Shown here in pieces: positions 42,746 to 53,484 of a DNA stretch of 64,000 nt. The notes beneath the pieces are model-generated. The model saw only the letters and a list, made by a program, of their open reading frames with translations. It searched no databases and was not told where the DNA came from. Each line of letters starts with the position of its first letter. Positions within the stretch are counted from its first letter, which is position 1. Position numbers and translations under genes: made by a program. Source of the DNA: Ornithodoros turicata (Eukaryota; Arthropoda; Arachnida; Ixodida; Argasidae); assembly GCF_037126465.1 (NCBI RefSeq), contig NC_088206.1:29328790-29392789 (forward strand). Reading direction: 5' to 3'.

Positions 42746-42887
42746 TGTAGTGATCCAAGAGACAATGAAGTGCTGACTACAGCACGCTCACGCTTCTGGA
42801 GCCCGTGCTCCGAATAAACACTTCTCTTCTGCTGCCGCACTGGCCGTTCCGGTTGTCTCTTTCTCTGGCTCCGGTCGAGCTCCCACA
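42746..42887 (+). repeat. 3' LTR
   Basis: 142 bp, identical to 41771-41912, preceded by the polypurine tract. Confidence 0.92.
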
Positions 42888-44074
42888 AGTGTTTGTACAC
42901 CTGTGTACATAGATACCTAGCATACACTTTCTATTTTGAACCTTCAGCAGTTTGCCTATTCTTTGATACGTATTAACCTGTGTACCTGTGTACATAGATC
43001 CCTAGCACGTAATTTTATATTTTGAATCCTGCGCTGAGTTCAGTAGTTGCGTGCAGGAAGCAGTTATGCGCAGGGCTAAGCACCTTGTGCAGCTTGCAAA
43101 TCTACACCACATGGCAAAATGTGCACAAAATAGCAGAAGCACAGAACATTGTCGATGCTTTGACATTCCTTTATTACAAAACTGCTGTTGTAATCAAAGT
43201 AGAAGTGGTCATCAGCAGGGTGTGTACACACTGAACAAGGTTGTCATTGCTGGAAGCTAATACTGTTGTGCCAGTTTTGCAAGATAAAGTATCACAGACT
43301 TCTAAAATGAGCTAATGGACTTGTGCCTTCTCATTCCCCCATAGCATAGCCACAAACTGTGGGCAGACATAGCACCACACAGTATGCAAATATCATATAA
43401 TGTGATCTTCAAATGCAAATATGTTCACTTCCACCGTCTTTGTACGAGAGATATGTGGAAAGTTCCAGATGTACATGAGGACAGCTATAGCAGCATGCAT
43501 TGGACATTAAGGTCCTGGGCCTTACCTGTGTTTGCTGTAATTTGTACATTATCCTTTCGTGCTTATTCAGTACATGGACTGTCATACTGGTTATTTTGCA
43601 CATTATTCTGTCGTGGGTATTTATGATGAAAGATGGAAGTCACTGAAAAGTCACTGTGTTCCAGCCTCAGAACATCAATTGTCTCATGTGGGTATTTATA
43701 CTGTTTACAACGGCATGGCGAATTTACCTGTGATAAAAGAAAGCAAGCCCCCACCTGGTCTCCTGTGTCCTTTGTTGCACGCATGTCGCTAGTGTTGATT
43801 CTTCTCTGTTTACAAATTGTTTGAGTTTTTGCTCTTGGATTTGCTTTCAACAGCGGTTCTGACATTCCGCGGCTCGACATCGCGATGGAACGCACGCGCA
43901 GCGCGAGCGCCCGCCCCGCGCTATACGTAATGGTGACGTACCAGGTGACGTCATTATGACGGAATTTGTACTTTGCCCCGCAACGGATGGATAGCGCTGA
44001 CGGTCTTTATCATGGCCGCCCTTGAAGACGTGGTGGCCAATGCAAGCTTCGCTACCATCTATATTTACCTTGTC
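42888..44074. other. No recognisable gene
   Basis: A phrase around CTGTGTACATAGAT and CCTAGCA occurs twice, 79 bp apart (42900-42921 and 42979-43005), a small diverged tandem duplication. The rest shows no domain or repeat. Confidence 0.45.
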
Positions 44075-44295
44075 ACGGATACGCAGAATTGCCCACGAAC
44101 AAAAGCCTCTCTGATTAGCCTGCCTCAAAGTTGCCTGCCTCTTCCAAAACATATACGAGCCTTGCATTTACCATGCGCTCAAAAGTCTTCACAAGGCAGC
44201 TGGTTAATGCGATGGGGCGATAACTAATAGCAGCTTTCCCTGGCTTGAGAACCGGAACCACTTCGGCTAGCTTCCAGGACAACGGAACGTTGTGC
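44075..44295 (-). mobile_element. LINE RT fragment fused to copy B
   Basis: The minus-strand reading has PLSWKLAEVVPVLKPGKAAI and SYRPIALTSCLVKTFERMVN, an RT segment equivalent to 46135-46280 of copy B with internal deletions. It joins directly, in frame, to the truncated C-terminal zinc finger of copy B at 44296. It is therefore either a second 3' truncated copy or the product of recombination between copies. Confidence 0.75.
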
Positions 44296-44299
44296 AGTA

Positions 44300-45352
44300 C
44301 GTGCAAGACAGTCAAACTGTCACCACAGTGCGCACAAGCTGGCGGATCCTGACCTCTGAGTAGGTGGTGATGCGTGAGCCATGTGTGTCCAATCCTCAAT
44401 CTCGCGTAAATAACTTCGGCCGATCTGTTGATGTGTTCAGTCCGATGCGGGGGGGAAACGTGTGGCTGTGTGAGGTGTAGCTTGTTATTTTCTTCCATGT
44501 CCCACTCCTGCTGCTACTGTGTGCAGACAGCTCTCTTTAACACTGGCAGGATGTCTTGGTAGGGTAGTCCTAGAGCTGACTCCTCTTGTGCCAACGCTCG
44601 CCGAGCCTCACGGTCGGCTCGTTCATTCCCCGGGATCCCAGTGTGGCTGGGGACCCAGCAGAGACAGATTGAAAAGCCTCGGGAACAAAGTTGAGTCGCA
44701 AGCGCTCGTACTCGCTTGAGGAGGTGATTCTTGCTGTCATAGCATGAAAGCAGCACACGCACAGAGGTTACCGAATCGGAATAAATTACTAAATTTTGAA
44801 GGTCGTTTTGCTGAATGTGCCGCAGAGCCAAGAGAATCGCGTAAAGCTCTGCGGTGAAAACTGTGGCGTTCGTGTTCAGGCGTGCCGTCATAATAGAATC
44901 ACCTTCAAGGGCAACGGCCGCCACACCATTGCTTACTTTAGTCCCATCAGTGTAGATTGCATGGTGGTTCCCGAAGTTACGGTGAATCTCCAGGATTGAT
45001 TGATTGATTATGTGTTTAATGGCACAAAGGCAACAAAGGCAAAGGCAAAGGCAACAATCTCCAGGAATTCCTGGAGAATGACAGTGTGTGCAGTGGACTG
45101 TTTGTCAAACTGTGTCATTTTTAAATTGGATTGTATGAGATGTCTCTGCCAAGGCGCAGCATCGAGGACTGCCTGCTGCAGGGGAACGCCAAAGGGACTG
45201 AATCCAAGACGGGAACTCGCCGCCTGCACACGAAGCGGGAACGAGGGTACAACAGAGGGCCTTGCAAGGAAGAGTCGCTCCAGAGCGGGGTTCACACTAG
45301 AGTGTACAACTGGGTCATCGCCCTGGCATCTGTACTTTAGCGCAGCCTTCAC
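44300..45352 (-). pseudogene. LINE ORF2 RNase H and zinc finger (copy B)
   Basis: From 45352: a linker (ALKYRCQGDDPVVHSSVNPA) interrupted at 45055-44995 by a 61-bp LINE insertion, then RNase H (TAELYAILLALRHIQ, then CLCWVPSHTGIPGNERADRE) and the beginning of the zinc finger (CAHCGDSLTVLHVL). It ends at the 44296 junction. The first RNase H Asp region (YTDGTK) is next to the insertion on its downstream side. Confidence 0.82.
44995..45055 (-). mobile_element. 61-bp LINE 3'-end insertion with 10-bp TSD
   Basis: The insert is just the LINE tail (GATT repeats, TTTAATGGCACAAAGGCAAC, then repeated AAAGGC). It is flanked by AATCTCCAGG at 44985-44994 and 45056-45065. The sister copy at 61041-61060 has one uninterrupted AATCTCCAGG, the empty site. 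Confidence 0.92.
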
Positions 45353-45451
45353 ATGTTCAAATTGTCTCCGTCTCTCGAGCGACCATTCATTGCCCTCAAC
45401 ATGTATGTAGGAGTATGTTGGAGGATTTCAGGCACTTCTGTTTTATATAGT

Positions 45452-47110
45452 TTATGTGTGGCACAAAAGACAGCTTCTTGTCAAACACCACCCCAGAAAT
45501 TTTTGCTCATCAGAAGCTGGTAGTGTGTTGCCACCGAGGAGCAGCGAGGGCTCAGCAAATGTGCCTCGCTTCCTAGTAAAGACAACACACGCTGTCTTTT
45601 GCGCGGAAAACCTGAAGCCGTTTTCATCAGCCCACTTAGATAGACGGTTGATCGTGAGCTGCACCTGCCTCTCAGCTGTTGAAAGACTTGATGCCGAGTA
45701 GGAAACCTGGACATCGTCTACGTAAAGGGAGTACTGGACGCCAGGTGGGATGGCTCTCGCTATCGTGTTCATTTTCACAACGAATAACGTAACGCTCAGC
45801 ACAGACCCCTGTGGAACCCCGTTCTCTTGTACAAAGATGTCAGATAAAGTTGAGCCCAGACTGACACGAAACTTTCTATCTCTGAGGAAATTATCGATGC
45901 ACCTGTACATGCACCCTGTGATACCACATGCGTGTAGATCTTGCAGAATCCCGAAACGCCATGTGGTATCGTACGCCTTTTCGAGATAAAAAAAACACGG
46001 ATACGCAGAACTGCCCTCGAACAAAAGCCTCTCTGATTTGTGATTCTAGGTGGAGGAGGTTGTCCTGGGTGCTTCGGCCCGAACGAAAACCACTTTGGTG
46101 TTTGTCAAAGATGCCTGCCTCTTCCAAAACATATACGAGCCTTGCATTTACCATGCGCTCGAAAGTCTTCCCAAGGCAGCTGGTTAATGCGATGGGGCGA
46201 TAACTAATAGCAGCAGACGGGTCTTTCCCTGGCTTGAGGATCGGAACCACTTCGGCTAGCTTCCAGGACAACGGAAGAGTTCCTTCTCTCCACACACGGT
46301 TAAAAAAGTGGAGTAAGATTTGTTGCGACTGGGGTGTTAAATGCCGCAACATGTCATAGTGTATGCCGTCAGGGCCAGGTGCAGTGTTCTTTCTTGCCTG
46401 TAAGGCTCTCTGAAGTTCATGTGCGTTGAAGGGTACATTGTAAGGTGCTGTATCTTGTTTAGGTTGCTTAATGATGCGTTTTTCAGCAGCAGTTTTGTGT
46501 GACAGGAAACGCTGGCTGTAATGCGAGGAGCTAGACACGTGTTCAAAGTGTCCGCCAAGTACGTTAGCCTGTTCCTCCAAGGACGTACAGGGAACGCCAT
46601 TCTGTGAAAGACCAGGCACTGTAAACCCTTTGTATTTCCCGGAGATCTTATTGATACGGTCCCACACAACCTTGGCTGGAGTTCGCGAGTTCAATGTACC
46701 CACAAACTCCTTCCACGAGTTGCGCTTGGCCTCCTCCCTTGTGCATTTGGCTGCAGCACGATTCCTTTTGTATTGGATCATGTTGTCAACTGTCGGGTAC
46801 CGACGCAAACGAGCCCACGCCTTTTGTTGTTCCTTGCGCGTCCGCTTACAGTCGTCGTTCCACCAAGGCTTTGAACGCTTGGGCAGAGAGGACGACGTCT
46901 TGGATATGGATTGTGTAGCAGCATGTATTATCGTGTTTGTTATGAATTCGTTGGCCTCGTCGATACTCATGTTGTCAGTGTTGTGTAGGGTCAGGTCAGC
47001 CAGCACGCTGAACACCGCCCAGTTCGCATCCTGCAGCCTCCAGCGGGGTTTTCGAGTACACAGCACAGCATCATCACACTGATACTCGACCCAAGTTGGA
47101 AAATGGTCAC
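45452..47110 (-). pseudogene. LINE ORF2 reverse transcriptase
   Basis: The open stretch 47066-45975 holds the linker (KPWWNDDCKRTRKEQ) and RT fingers (NTAPGPDGIHYDMLRHL, ISYRPIALTSCLGKTFERM, HQSGFRSGRSTQDN). A T run near 45988-45995 shifts the frame and replaces the usual DLEKAYD start (FFYLEKAYDTTW is read). The second stretch, to 45452, has ENGVPQGSVLSVTLF and LYVDDVQVSYS with both Asp of the catalytic YVDD. The thumb is cut off by a deletion at 45452. RT copies the LINE RNA at the nicked target. Confidence 0.87.
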
Positions 47111-47114
47111 TGCC

Positions 47115-47158
47115 ATAGGTTGATTGATTATGTGTTTAATGGCACAAAGGCAACAAAG
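47115..47158 (-). mobile_element. Very short LINE 3'-end insertion in ORF2
   Basis: About 45 bp (GATTGATTATGTGTTTAATG, GCACAAAGGCAAC) split the endonuclease domain just before its SDHFP motif. I could not define a TSD. Confidence 0.8.
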
Positions 47159-47159
47159 G

Positions 47160-47790
47160 GGTTTTGGACCACGTGCCACTGCAGATCTTGTGCAATGGTC
47201 GCACTACAGATGGAAAGGTCCAATGCAGAGAATGTCCGTGTTGATGTGCTGCAGTATGTTGGTTGTGTTGTGTTCAGGAGTGTGATGGAGTGGCGGAGGA
47301 GTAAATCCTCAAGAAGTCTGCCCCTCGAGTCCAAATCTGAACATCCCCACAAACGGCTGTGTGGATTAAAATCCCCCATAATGAGGAATGTTGCTGCCAG
47401 CTGGTCTAAGAGATCTTCGATATCCTGTCGCTGCACATCTGCTGCAGGAGGAAGATATACTGAGCAGAGCGTAAGTGGTGTAGAGAGATTCAATCGAACA
47501 GCCACAGCTTCCAATGTTGTTGTCAACGGCACCTCAACTGCAGCAACAGACCGGGATGCTAGAATCGCCACTCCACCTGAGGATCGCGTAACCACCGGGC
47601 GATCCCTCCTAAACATTTGGTATTGTTGGAACGGATTTGTGTGTCCAGAGTTCAAATACGTCTCTTGGAGGCAGACGCCAATTGGCCTGTGCGCCTCCAG
47701 GAGGTCATGCACATCATCAACATTTGGAAGCATTCCCCTGCAGTTCCACTGCATGAAAATCTTTTGCGTATTCAGCATGTTTGGTGTACT
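47160..47790 (-). pseudogene. LINE ORF2 endonuclease domain
   Basis: An exonuclease-endonuclease-phosphatase fold endonuclease: MQWNCRG, CLQETYL, SGGVAIL, IMGDFNPHSRLWG and FSALDLSI appear in order. It nicks target DNA to prime reverse transcription. The last motif, GSDHFPTW, lies on the far side of a short insertion at 47115-47158 (about 47076-47110). That insertion is itself a fragment of the same family's 3' end. The catalytic residues (Asn, Glu, Asp, His) look intact. Confidence 0.87.
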
Positions 47791-47998
47791 TAGGGCGCTT
47801 GCACCCTGGCTGGCCTTCGGTGACACCTTCTGCGAATGTCCTCTACCTCGACCCGGCTGTTTCCCCTTCTGTTGATCTGGGGAATTCTGAGGGGTTGGCG
47901 ATGACTTCTGCGGCGTGCAGCAGTCATCGACATCCATCGACTGGGGTACGGTTTGGACCGAGCCCTCACCGCCCCCATTCCCTTCGGAAGAGGTATTG

Positions 47999-48429
47999 AT
48001 TGATTGATTGATTGATGTGTTTAATGGCACAAAGGCAACAAAGGCCATAGAGCGCCAAAACCATGGTGAGCGTGTCGGAGATGATTATGGGAAAGATGAT
48101 GTGAGAGAGAGTGTGTGGTAGTTAAAATCTATCTACAGGTATGAGCGATGACGAGGATAAGAGAGAGAAGAGGATGACGACAACAAGCAAGCTAGTGTGA
48201 CAATGTGTGACAAAAGTGTGACAATGAGATATTTACATGAGTTCAGTGATATTGGATAAAAGCGGAGCAATGCTTATCATCTACATCTGACTAAGAAACC
48301 CACATGTGGTCAGAAATTTAATGACGTTATCAAACGGCACAAGAGGAGTGTCACCCAGTAGAAGGGCTGGGTGGAGTGGGACATGGTATCTGTAGAATGC
48401 GGTGAAATACTGTTGGCGTTGGTGTAGCC
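47999..48429 (-). mobile_element. 431-bp LINE insertion with 11-bp TSD in ORF1
   Basis: A 5'-truncated copy of the same family carries the last residues of ORF2 (HQRQQYFTAFYRYHVPLH), the 3' UTR and a GATT-repeat tail. It is bounded by AAGAGGTATTG at 47988-47998 and 48430-48440. It interrupts the ORF1 C-terminus of copy B. Confidence 0.93.
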
Positions 48430-48440
48430 AAGAGGTATTG

Positions 48441-49456
48441 CCAGCCTGATTGGGGCTGGCGACCTCCTTGTGGCCAGCCCTTGGGCAGGCGACGTTTCCC
48501 TTGGGAGACACATGAGCTGTGTCCCCAACGTTTGTGTTGGGAGTGTTGTGTGGGGACTCAGTCTGAGTCTCCACAGATTTCCGAGGTGGCGCCACTCCCC
48601 TGCGCATAACCTCGGAGTACGAGCCCTTTCTAGAAAATGCTACCTGTGCCTTCGCTGCAGTATAAGAAAGATTCTGCTCAACTTTAACTTTCAGGATTTC
48701 CTTTTCGTCCTTCCACTATGGGCAGGACCTGGAGTATGCTGGGTGGCTACCACTACAGTTGATGCATTTTACGGCATTTTCACATGTTGGCGACTCGTGG
48801 TCTTTCCCTGCACACTTTGCACATGTCGTTTGTCCACGGCATGTCTGTGAGCCATGCCCAAAGCGCTGGCATTTAAAACAGCGCCTTGGGTTTGGAACGT
48901 AGTGCCGTACATTACAGTTGAGGTAGCCAGCATGTATTGTAGATGGAAGAGTGTGAAGTTGGAATGATAGTACGACATGTTTTGTTGGTATTTCGTTGCC
49001 GTCTCTACGCATAATTATTCTCCGTGCACTGACCACTCCATGCTCTCTGAGACCCTCCTCAATTTCAGAGTCAGAGCACATCAGGAGCTCTTCCTCTGAA
49101 ATGACGCCTTTTACGATGTTGAGTGTCTTGTGCGGAGTGACCGTGACAGGTATGTTGACAATTGCCTTCAGGGACTGGAGGGATACGCTCTGTTCCTTTT
49201 CTTGGACCTCCACCTGGATGTCACCAGAGCGGAGCTTTCGAGCAGTGTAATTTTTGCCTATCGTCTGTTCCAGAACTTTAGCAGTTGCAAATGGAGACAG
49301 CTTTGACAGTGACTTGATCGATTCATCTGCGTGTATGACAAGGACTCTAGGGAACCATGCTGGCTGTTTCTGGTAGAACTGGGTTGCTGTATTATCTTCG
49401 GTGCAGCACCTCTTCAGGCGCCGATCATGGGGGTTTTTAAGGGGTTTGTTTGCCAT
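48441..49456 (-). pseudogene. LINE ORF1 protein (RNA-binding, three CCHC knuckles)
   Basis: Starts at the ATG near 49456 (MANKPLKNPHD). The first about 190 residues resemble the RRM-like part of I/Jockey-type ORF1 proteins. Then come CFKCQRFGHGSQTC, CAKCAGKDHESPTC and CINCSGSHPAYSRSC, three zinc knuckles that coat LINE RNA. The frame stops at TAG near 48716, one base from AAG (Lys), and the same frame continues (WKDEKEILKVKVEQNLSYTA) to 48441. There a 431-bp LINE piece is inserted with an 11-bp TSD; the ORF resumes beyond it at 47997 (EGNGGGEGSV) towards ORF2. So one nonsense codon and one insertion inactivate it. Confidence 0.85.
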
Positions 49457-50075
49457 ATGTGTTGTGTGTGTGATTCAGTGCGGAGGCCGTGCCGCCCACC
49501 ACCGAGCCCAACTAGGGGACCGTGCTCCGCACGGTGGTACGTGCCCTCACACTATACCCAGGCGCAGGCGCGTAGCTCTGCACGAGGTTGACCCTTGCCG
49601 CCGCAGCGACTAAGCTGGATAGCCCTGGCCGGGCCTTCCAGGACCACCCGACTATGGGAAGCTGGGGCCAAGGCGGTGTGTTGCTTTCCCGGAGGGGCCT
49701 TAAGGGCCCTAAACATCCTCCGGGGCCACTCAACCGCCAGGGTCCCCTTTTCCCCAGACACGGGAGAGCCACGCACAGCTAGGCGTAGGGGTCTCCCTCC
49801 CGCGGCGACCCAACCGTAAATGCGGGAGGGGGCTACTGCGGCTACTGCCGGGCGATGGGGGAGCCACTTTCCCGACGCCACAACTGTCCTGAGCTTACGT
49901 GCTTAGGTACATAGTCGTTTAAACCACTGAGTGCTTTCATGCATCAAGCGTTATTGAAGAGCACCAGTATGTCTTACCTACATATTTCTTCTTCAGCCTA
50001 CATATCACTTTTTTTTAAATTTACCTCTGTCTCTCTCTCTCTCTCTGCCTTTAAAGCAAGCAAATATATTGTATA

Positions 50076-50954
50076 CAGGGTGTCCCAGAAAACGTGTCAT
50101 TGAATTTAAAAAAAAAAAACTACGCCACCTAGAATCATGCGGTCAATGGCATTTGTTCTTACTCAGTTTTTGCCACCTCCTGATGTGCATGTCATGTAAC
50201 ATAAGTTTCATTATGTAAATTTTTGCAAACTGAACTCGGAAATTTGCCAAGTAATGGTCATTTTTCTACCCCACCAATGTGAAGAGCATGATCAATTTAC
50301 TCAAATTAATGATAATTGACAGGAATATTGAGGAGTTATCATATCGGAAAAAATAGCCGAAAGTCATGCTGTATGGAGCTCGCAGAGGATACCGTGTGAG
50401 GAATTTTAGAGCGGAATCATTGTCAGTCTGACGAAAGGGGGTTAGAAGCCCAGCTCACACTGGCATGGCAAAACGAGATAACTCACATAGCTTAACGCGT
50501 CCGTCCTCGGCTGAGACCATACCTTCCCTCTCCCAATTTCAGGAACTGTCATTTTTTCTACTACTATCACTCTGTAGGCTGGGTTTCCAACCTTCTTTCG
50601 TCACACTGACAGCGACAGCACTCAAAAAGCCCTCGCGCACCATACTCAAGCGCCCCAAGAAGCATGATGTTCGGCTATTTTTCCCGACAGGATAAATACT
50701 GAATATCACTGCCAATTATCGTGAATTTCAGTAAATTCGGCATGCTCTTCATGTTGGTGGGGTAGAAAAGAGACTATTACTTGGCAAATTTCTGAGTTTA
50801 CTTCGCGAAAATGTACATAGCTAAACTTAGGTTACGTGATATGCACATCAGGAGTTGGCAAATACCCAGTAAGAACAAATGCCGTTGACCACATGACTCC
50901 AGGTGGCGTAGTTTTTTTATTGGAATTCAATGACACGGTTTATGAGGTACCCTG
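50076..50954. mobile_element. Long-TIR MITE, 879 bp, TA target
   Basis: Inverted arms of about 240-270 bp start CAGGGTGTCCCAGAAAACGT on the left and, reversed, CAGGGTACCTCATAAACCGT on the right. Further in they share GTGTCATTGAATT, CCTGATGTGCAT and TTTCTACCCCACCAA. TA borders both ends (50074-50075, 50955-50956). The central 350 bp has no transposase. Arms differ by roughly 10-15%, so it is older than the palindrome at 39.5 kb, whose ends resemble it (CAGGGTGT). Confidence 0.88.
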
Positions 50955-51034
50955 TATGGCTAGGGAGTTACTTTTTTGGCTTAAACCTGATTCTGCCCTA
51001 TTATTTCTCTCTGAACTGGTATTCAACCAATTCG

Positions 51035-51880
51035 CGTTAAGCGAGAGAGAGAGAGAGATTATGGTTTTAATGGCACAAAGGCAACAAATGCCATAGAGCG
51101 CCAAAACTACGGGGAGTGTGTGAGAGATGTTTATGGGAGAGATGAGAGTGGGATGTGAGAGTGTGTGGTAGTTAAAAGCTATCTACAGGTATGAGCGACA
51201 AGATGGACCAGGATAGGAAAGAGACGAGGGTGAACAGGCTAACGTGCTTTGCGGACGATAACAAGTGCGTATCTACAAGTGTGAGCGATGAGGTGATCCA
51301 GGATGAGATGTTTACATGAGGAGTTCGGTGATCTTAACATCTGACTATGTAATCCACACATGGTCAAAAATTGGATGACATTATCAAACGGCACAAGAGG
51401 AGTGTCACCTAGTGACTGGGTGGAGTGGGACATGGTATCTGTAGAATGCGGCGAAATGCTGTTGGCGTTGGTGTTCGAAGTGAGGGCAGGATGCCAGTAC
51501 GTGCAAGACAGTCAGGCTGTCACCGCAGTGCGCACAAGCTGGCGGATCCTGACCTCTGAGTAGGTGGTGATGCGTGAGCCATGTGTGCCCAATTCTCAGT
51601 CTCGCGTAAAAAACTTCGGAGGATCTGTTGATGTGTTCAGTCCGATGCGGGAGCGAAACATGTGGCTGTGTGAGGTGTAGCTTGTTATTTTCTTCCATGT
51701 GTGTGAGAGAGAGATTATGGTTTTAATGGCACAAAGGCAACAATGTCCACTCCATGCCCATGTCCCACTCCTGCTGCCACTGCTGTAGACAGCTCTCTTT
51801 AACACTGGCAGGATGTCTTGGTAGGGTAGTCCTAGAGCTGACTCCCCTTACGCCAACGCTCGCCGAGTCTCACGGTCGGC
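51035..51880 (-). mobile_element. Major LINE family, copy E (3' part)
   Basis: From 51035: GA repeats and the 3' UTR, then the C-terminal zinc finger block (51405-51698: GQDPPACAHCGDSLTVLHVL, then CPHFEHQRQQHF), and beyond 51766 the end of RNase H. At 51709-51767 another LINE tail fragment interrupts it; CCATGT occurs on both sides (51695-51700, 51762-51767) and may be the TSD. 5'-truncated at about 51880. Confidence 0.8.
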
Positions 51881-52574
51881 CTTAGTCATAGCAAAACAAT
51901 GGTAAAATCACGTTGTAAGTGCTACTTGTTTCAGGAAAATACCACTGAGTATGATAAGTTTCGTCCACTGGTATTTGATTCAATACATCACATGACAAAA
52001 GCAGACGCTGAACGTTGAGTGTGCAGGAATTCCTAGGAATAAGGCATGCCACTCCCGCATCATTTGAAACTGCATTAGCGTGCATATTCGTAGACATATC
52101 GTGCCAGTCTACCACTATCAGTGCGTCACGCTGCTGGAGCCACTGCAGCTACGTAGGCAGCGTTGCCTATGCGTTATTCTAGCGGTGCTCTCAGTGCTTT
52201 TCAACCGCGAAGTTTTCACACATTAATGTGCCTGCCACTGCCAACACGCCAATGTTCACACCATTCCAAATTCCTCGCCAATGCCCACACCATTCCGAAG
52301 GCACGAAGCAATCCGACCCATGGACGAGATTTCATATTTGTATGAAATTCAAACCTCCTCGTACAGCTTTCCGGATGGCACTGCCATTTTAACAGCAGTG
52401 TAGAAAATTCCTCAAAATCGGTGAGGACACATACATCTCTTTGCCGGCACCGTCTATAAGGATAAGGAAGTCCTTCATAACACGGTGCAAACGGATCTTT
52501 CTTTTAAACCCTATGCAGCATTGTTACGGGGCAACAGTACGGGACCCTTTTTGAGTACTAGTTCAGAAACGCCT
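51881..52574. other. No recognisable gene
   Basis: Nothing identifiable apart from a CCACACCATTCC-type phrase occurring twice near 52250-52295. Confidence 0.45.
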
Positions 52575-53475
52575 GCACAGTAAATCATTTTACACCTTTA
52601 TTTGCTCAAACAAGGTGTATCCTTATAAAAACACCCTTTTCTATTCCACAAAGAGTGCAAAAAGTGCATTACTAAAGGTGTAATATCGACATACACCACG
52701 TCTTATCCAATATGGATCATTAAGGGTGTAAAGTGGGGTGCTGAAACAGGTGTTTTCCGTCGAATGCACCTTTTTTACACCCATTTGAATTGAGAGTATG
52801 GTGTGAAAAATGGTGTTCTATTTCGTGAGAGAAAAATTATGCTGGTTTCACAGCTCCGCTCAGCAAGAATCACATTATAGACGACAACCTGAGTTAAAAA
52901 CACAGTATTTGACAGGGAGGGATGTTAGAAATTTAGCTAATACCTTTGGCTCGTTGCTAGCGTGGGTGTTGATTGCAAAAACACATTCGCGCCACCTTTA
53001 CAAACGTTTCCCGCCCCACCACATGTAACGAACGTGACCCAACAAATTTTATTTCAGTATATGATACATCCGACACGCCAATATAGGCTACTGAGGGTGC
53101 CCCAGGCATAAGCCTCTGCACTCACGTTGGTCACACAGTGTTAACAAGCTAACGAGGCGTGCCTGCGACGCATTGCACTCCGGTTTAGGTTCTACGATGG
53201 AACCACGGCTGGAAGTCTACCGCGTTCGCGGTGCTGCTTGCCATAGAAGCAAGAACGTCGAACTGTATGTCTCGGCCAGTGGTGTCGGTATGCTGCCGCG
53301 GAAGCTCCTATTACACTATTTGCGAATATTCGCTAGCAAATAATTCCACCATAAAAGGTGTTTTCAATAGAATACTCCCATTATAACAGCGTTTTATTAG
53401 GAATACACTTAACTAAAGGGTGCATTAGAAAACACCCATCATTTGAGTGTAAAGGCAACACCAAAAAGGTGTGCG
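52575..53475. repeat. Region dense in ACACC/GGTGT motifs, possible DNA-transposon remnant
   Basis: The two ends (52590-52805 and 53355-53470) carry at least a dozen short ACACC or GGTGT motifs in both orientations, for example TTTACACCTTTATTTG at 52590 and AAAGGTGTTTTCAA at 53355. The middle 500 bp has none. The left and right zones are loosely inverted relative to each other. This is the look of subterminal transposase-binding sites, but I cannot define precise TIRs or a TSD. Confidence 0.4.
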
Positions 53476-53484
53476 CCATGGGAC

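Larger units (their letters stand above)
41771..42887 (+). mobile_element. Internally deleted Ty3/gypsy LTR element with identical LTRs
   Basis: Two 142-bp LTRs (41771-41912, 42746-42887) start TGTAGTGATCC, end GAGCTCCCACA, contain AATAAA, and look identical base for base. After the 5' LTR a possible primer-binding site reads TGGTGACCCGAAC (41915-41927). Before the 3' LTR is a polypurine tract GAGGGGGAGGG (42730-42740). The interior is only 833 bp and keeps the start of gag and the end of integrase. I could not find a matching target duplication, so one edge may be rearranged. Identical LTRs mean very recent insertion or conversion. Confidence 0.92.
44296..49905 (-). mobile_element. Major LINE family, copy B (near full length)
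   Basis: Reading from 49905 to 44296: a GC-rich 5' UTR (49460-49905), ORF1 with three CCHC knuckles, ORF2 with apurinic-type endonuclease, RT, RNase H and the start of the C-terminal zinc finger. It lacks the 3' UTR, being joined to an RT fragment at 44296. Three pieces of the same family have inserted into it (47999-48429, about 47115-47158 and 44995-45055). A deletion removes the stretch between RT and RNase H (about 45352-45452). It gives the best picture of the family's layout: 5' UTR, ORF1, ORF2, short TCAA-repeat tail. Confidence 0.88.

Noticed and set aside
40786..44080. Short inverted match (ACAAGGTAAATATA near 40794 and its inverse near 44062) as transposon ends
   Set aside because: Only about 25 bp at LINE truncation points, with no TSD; more likely debris of related LINE copies.
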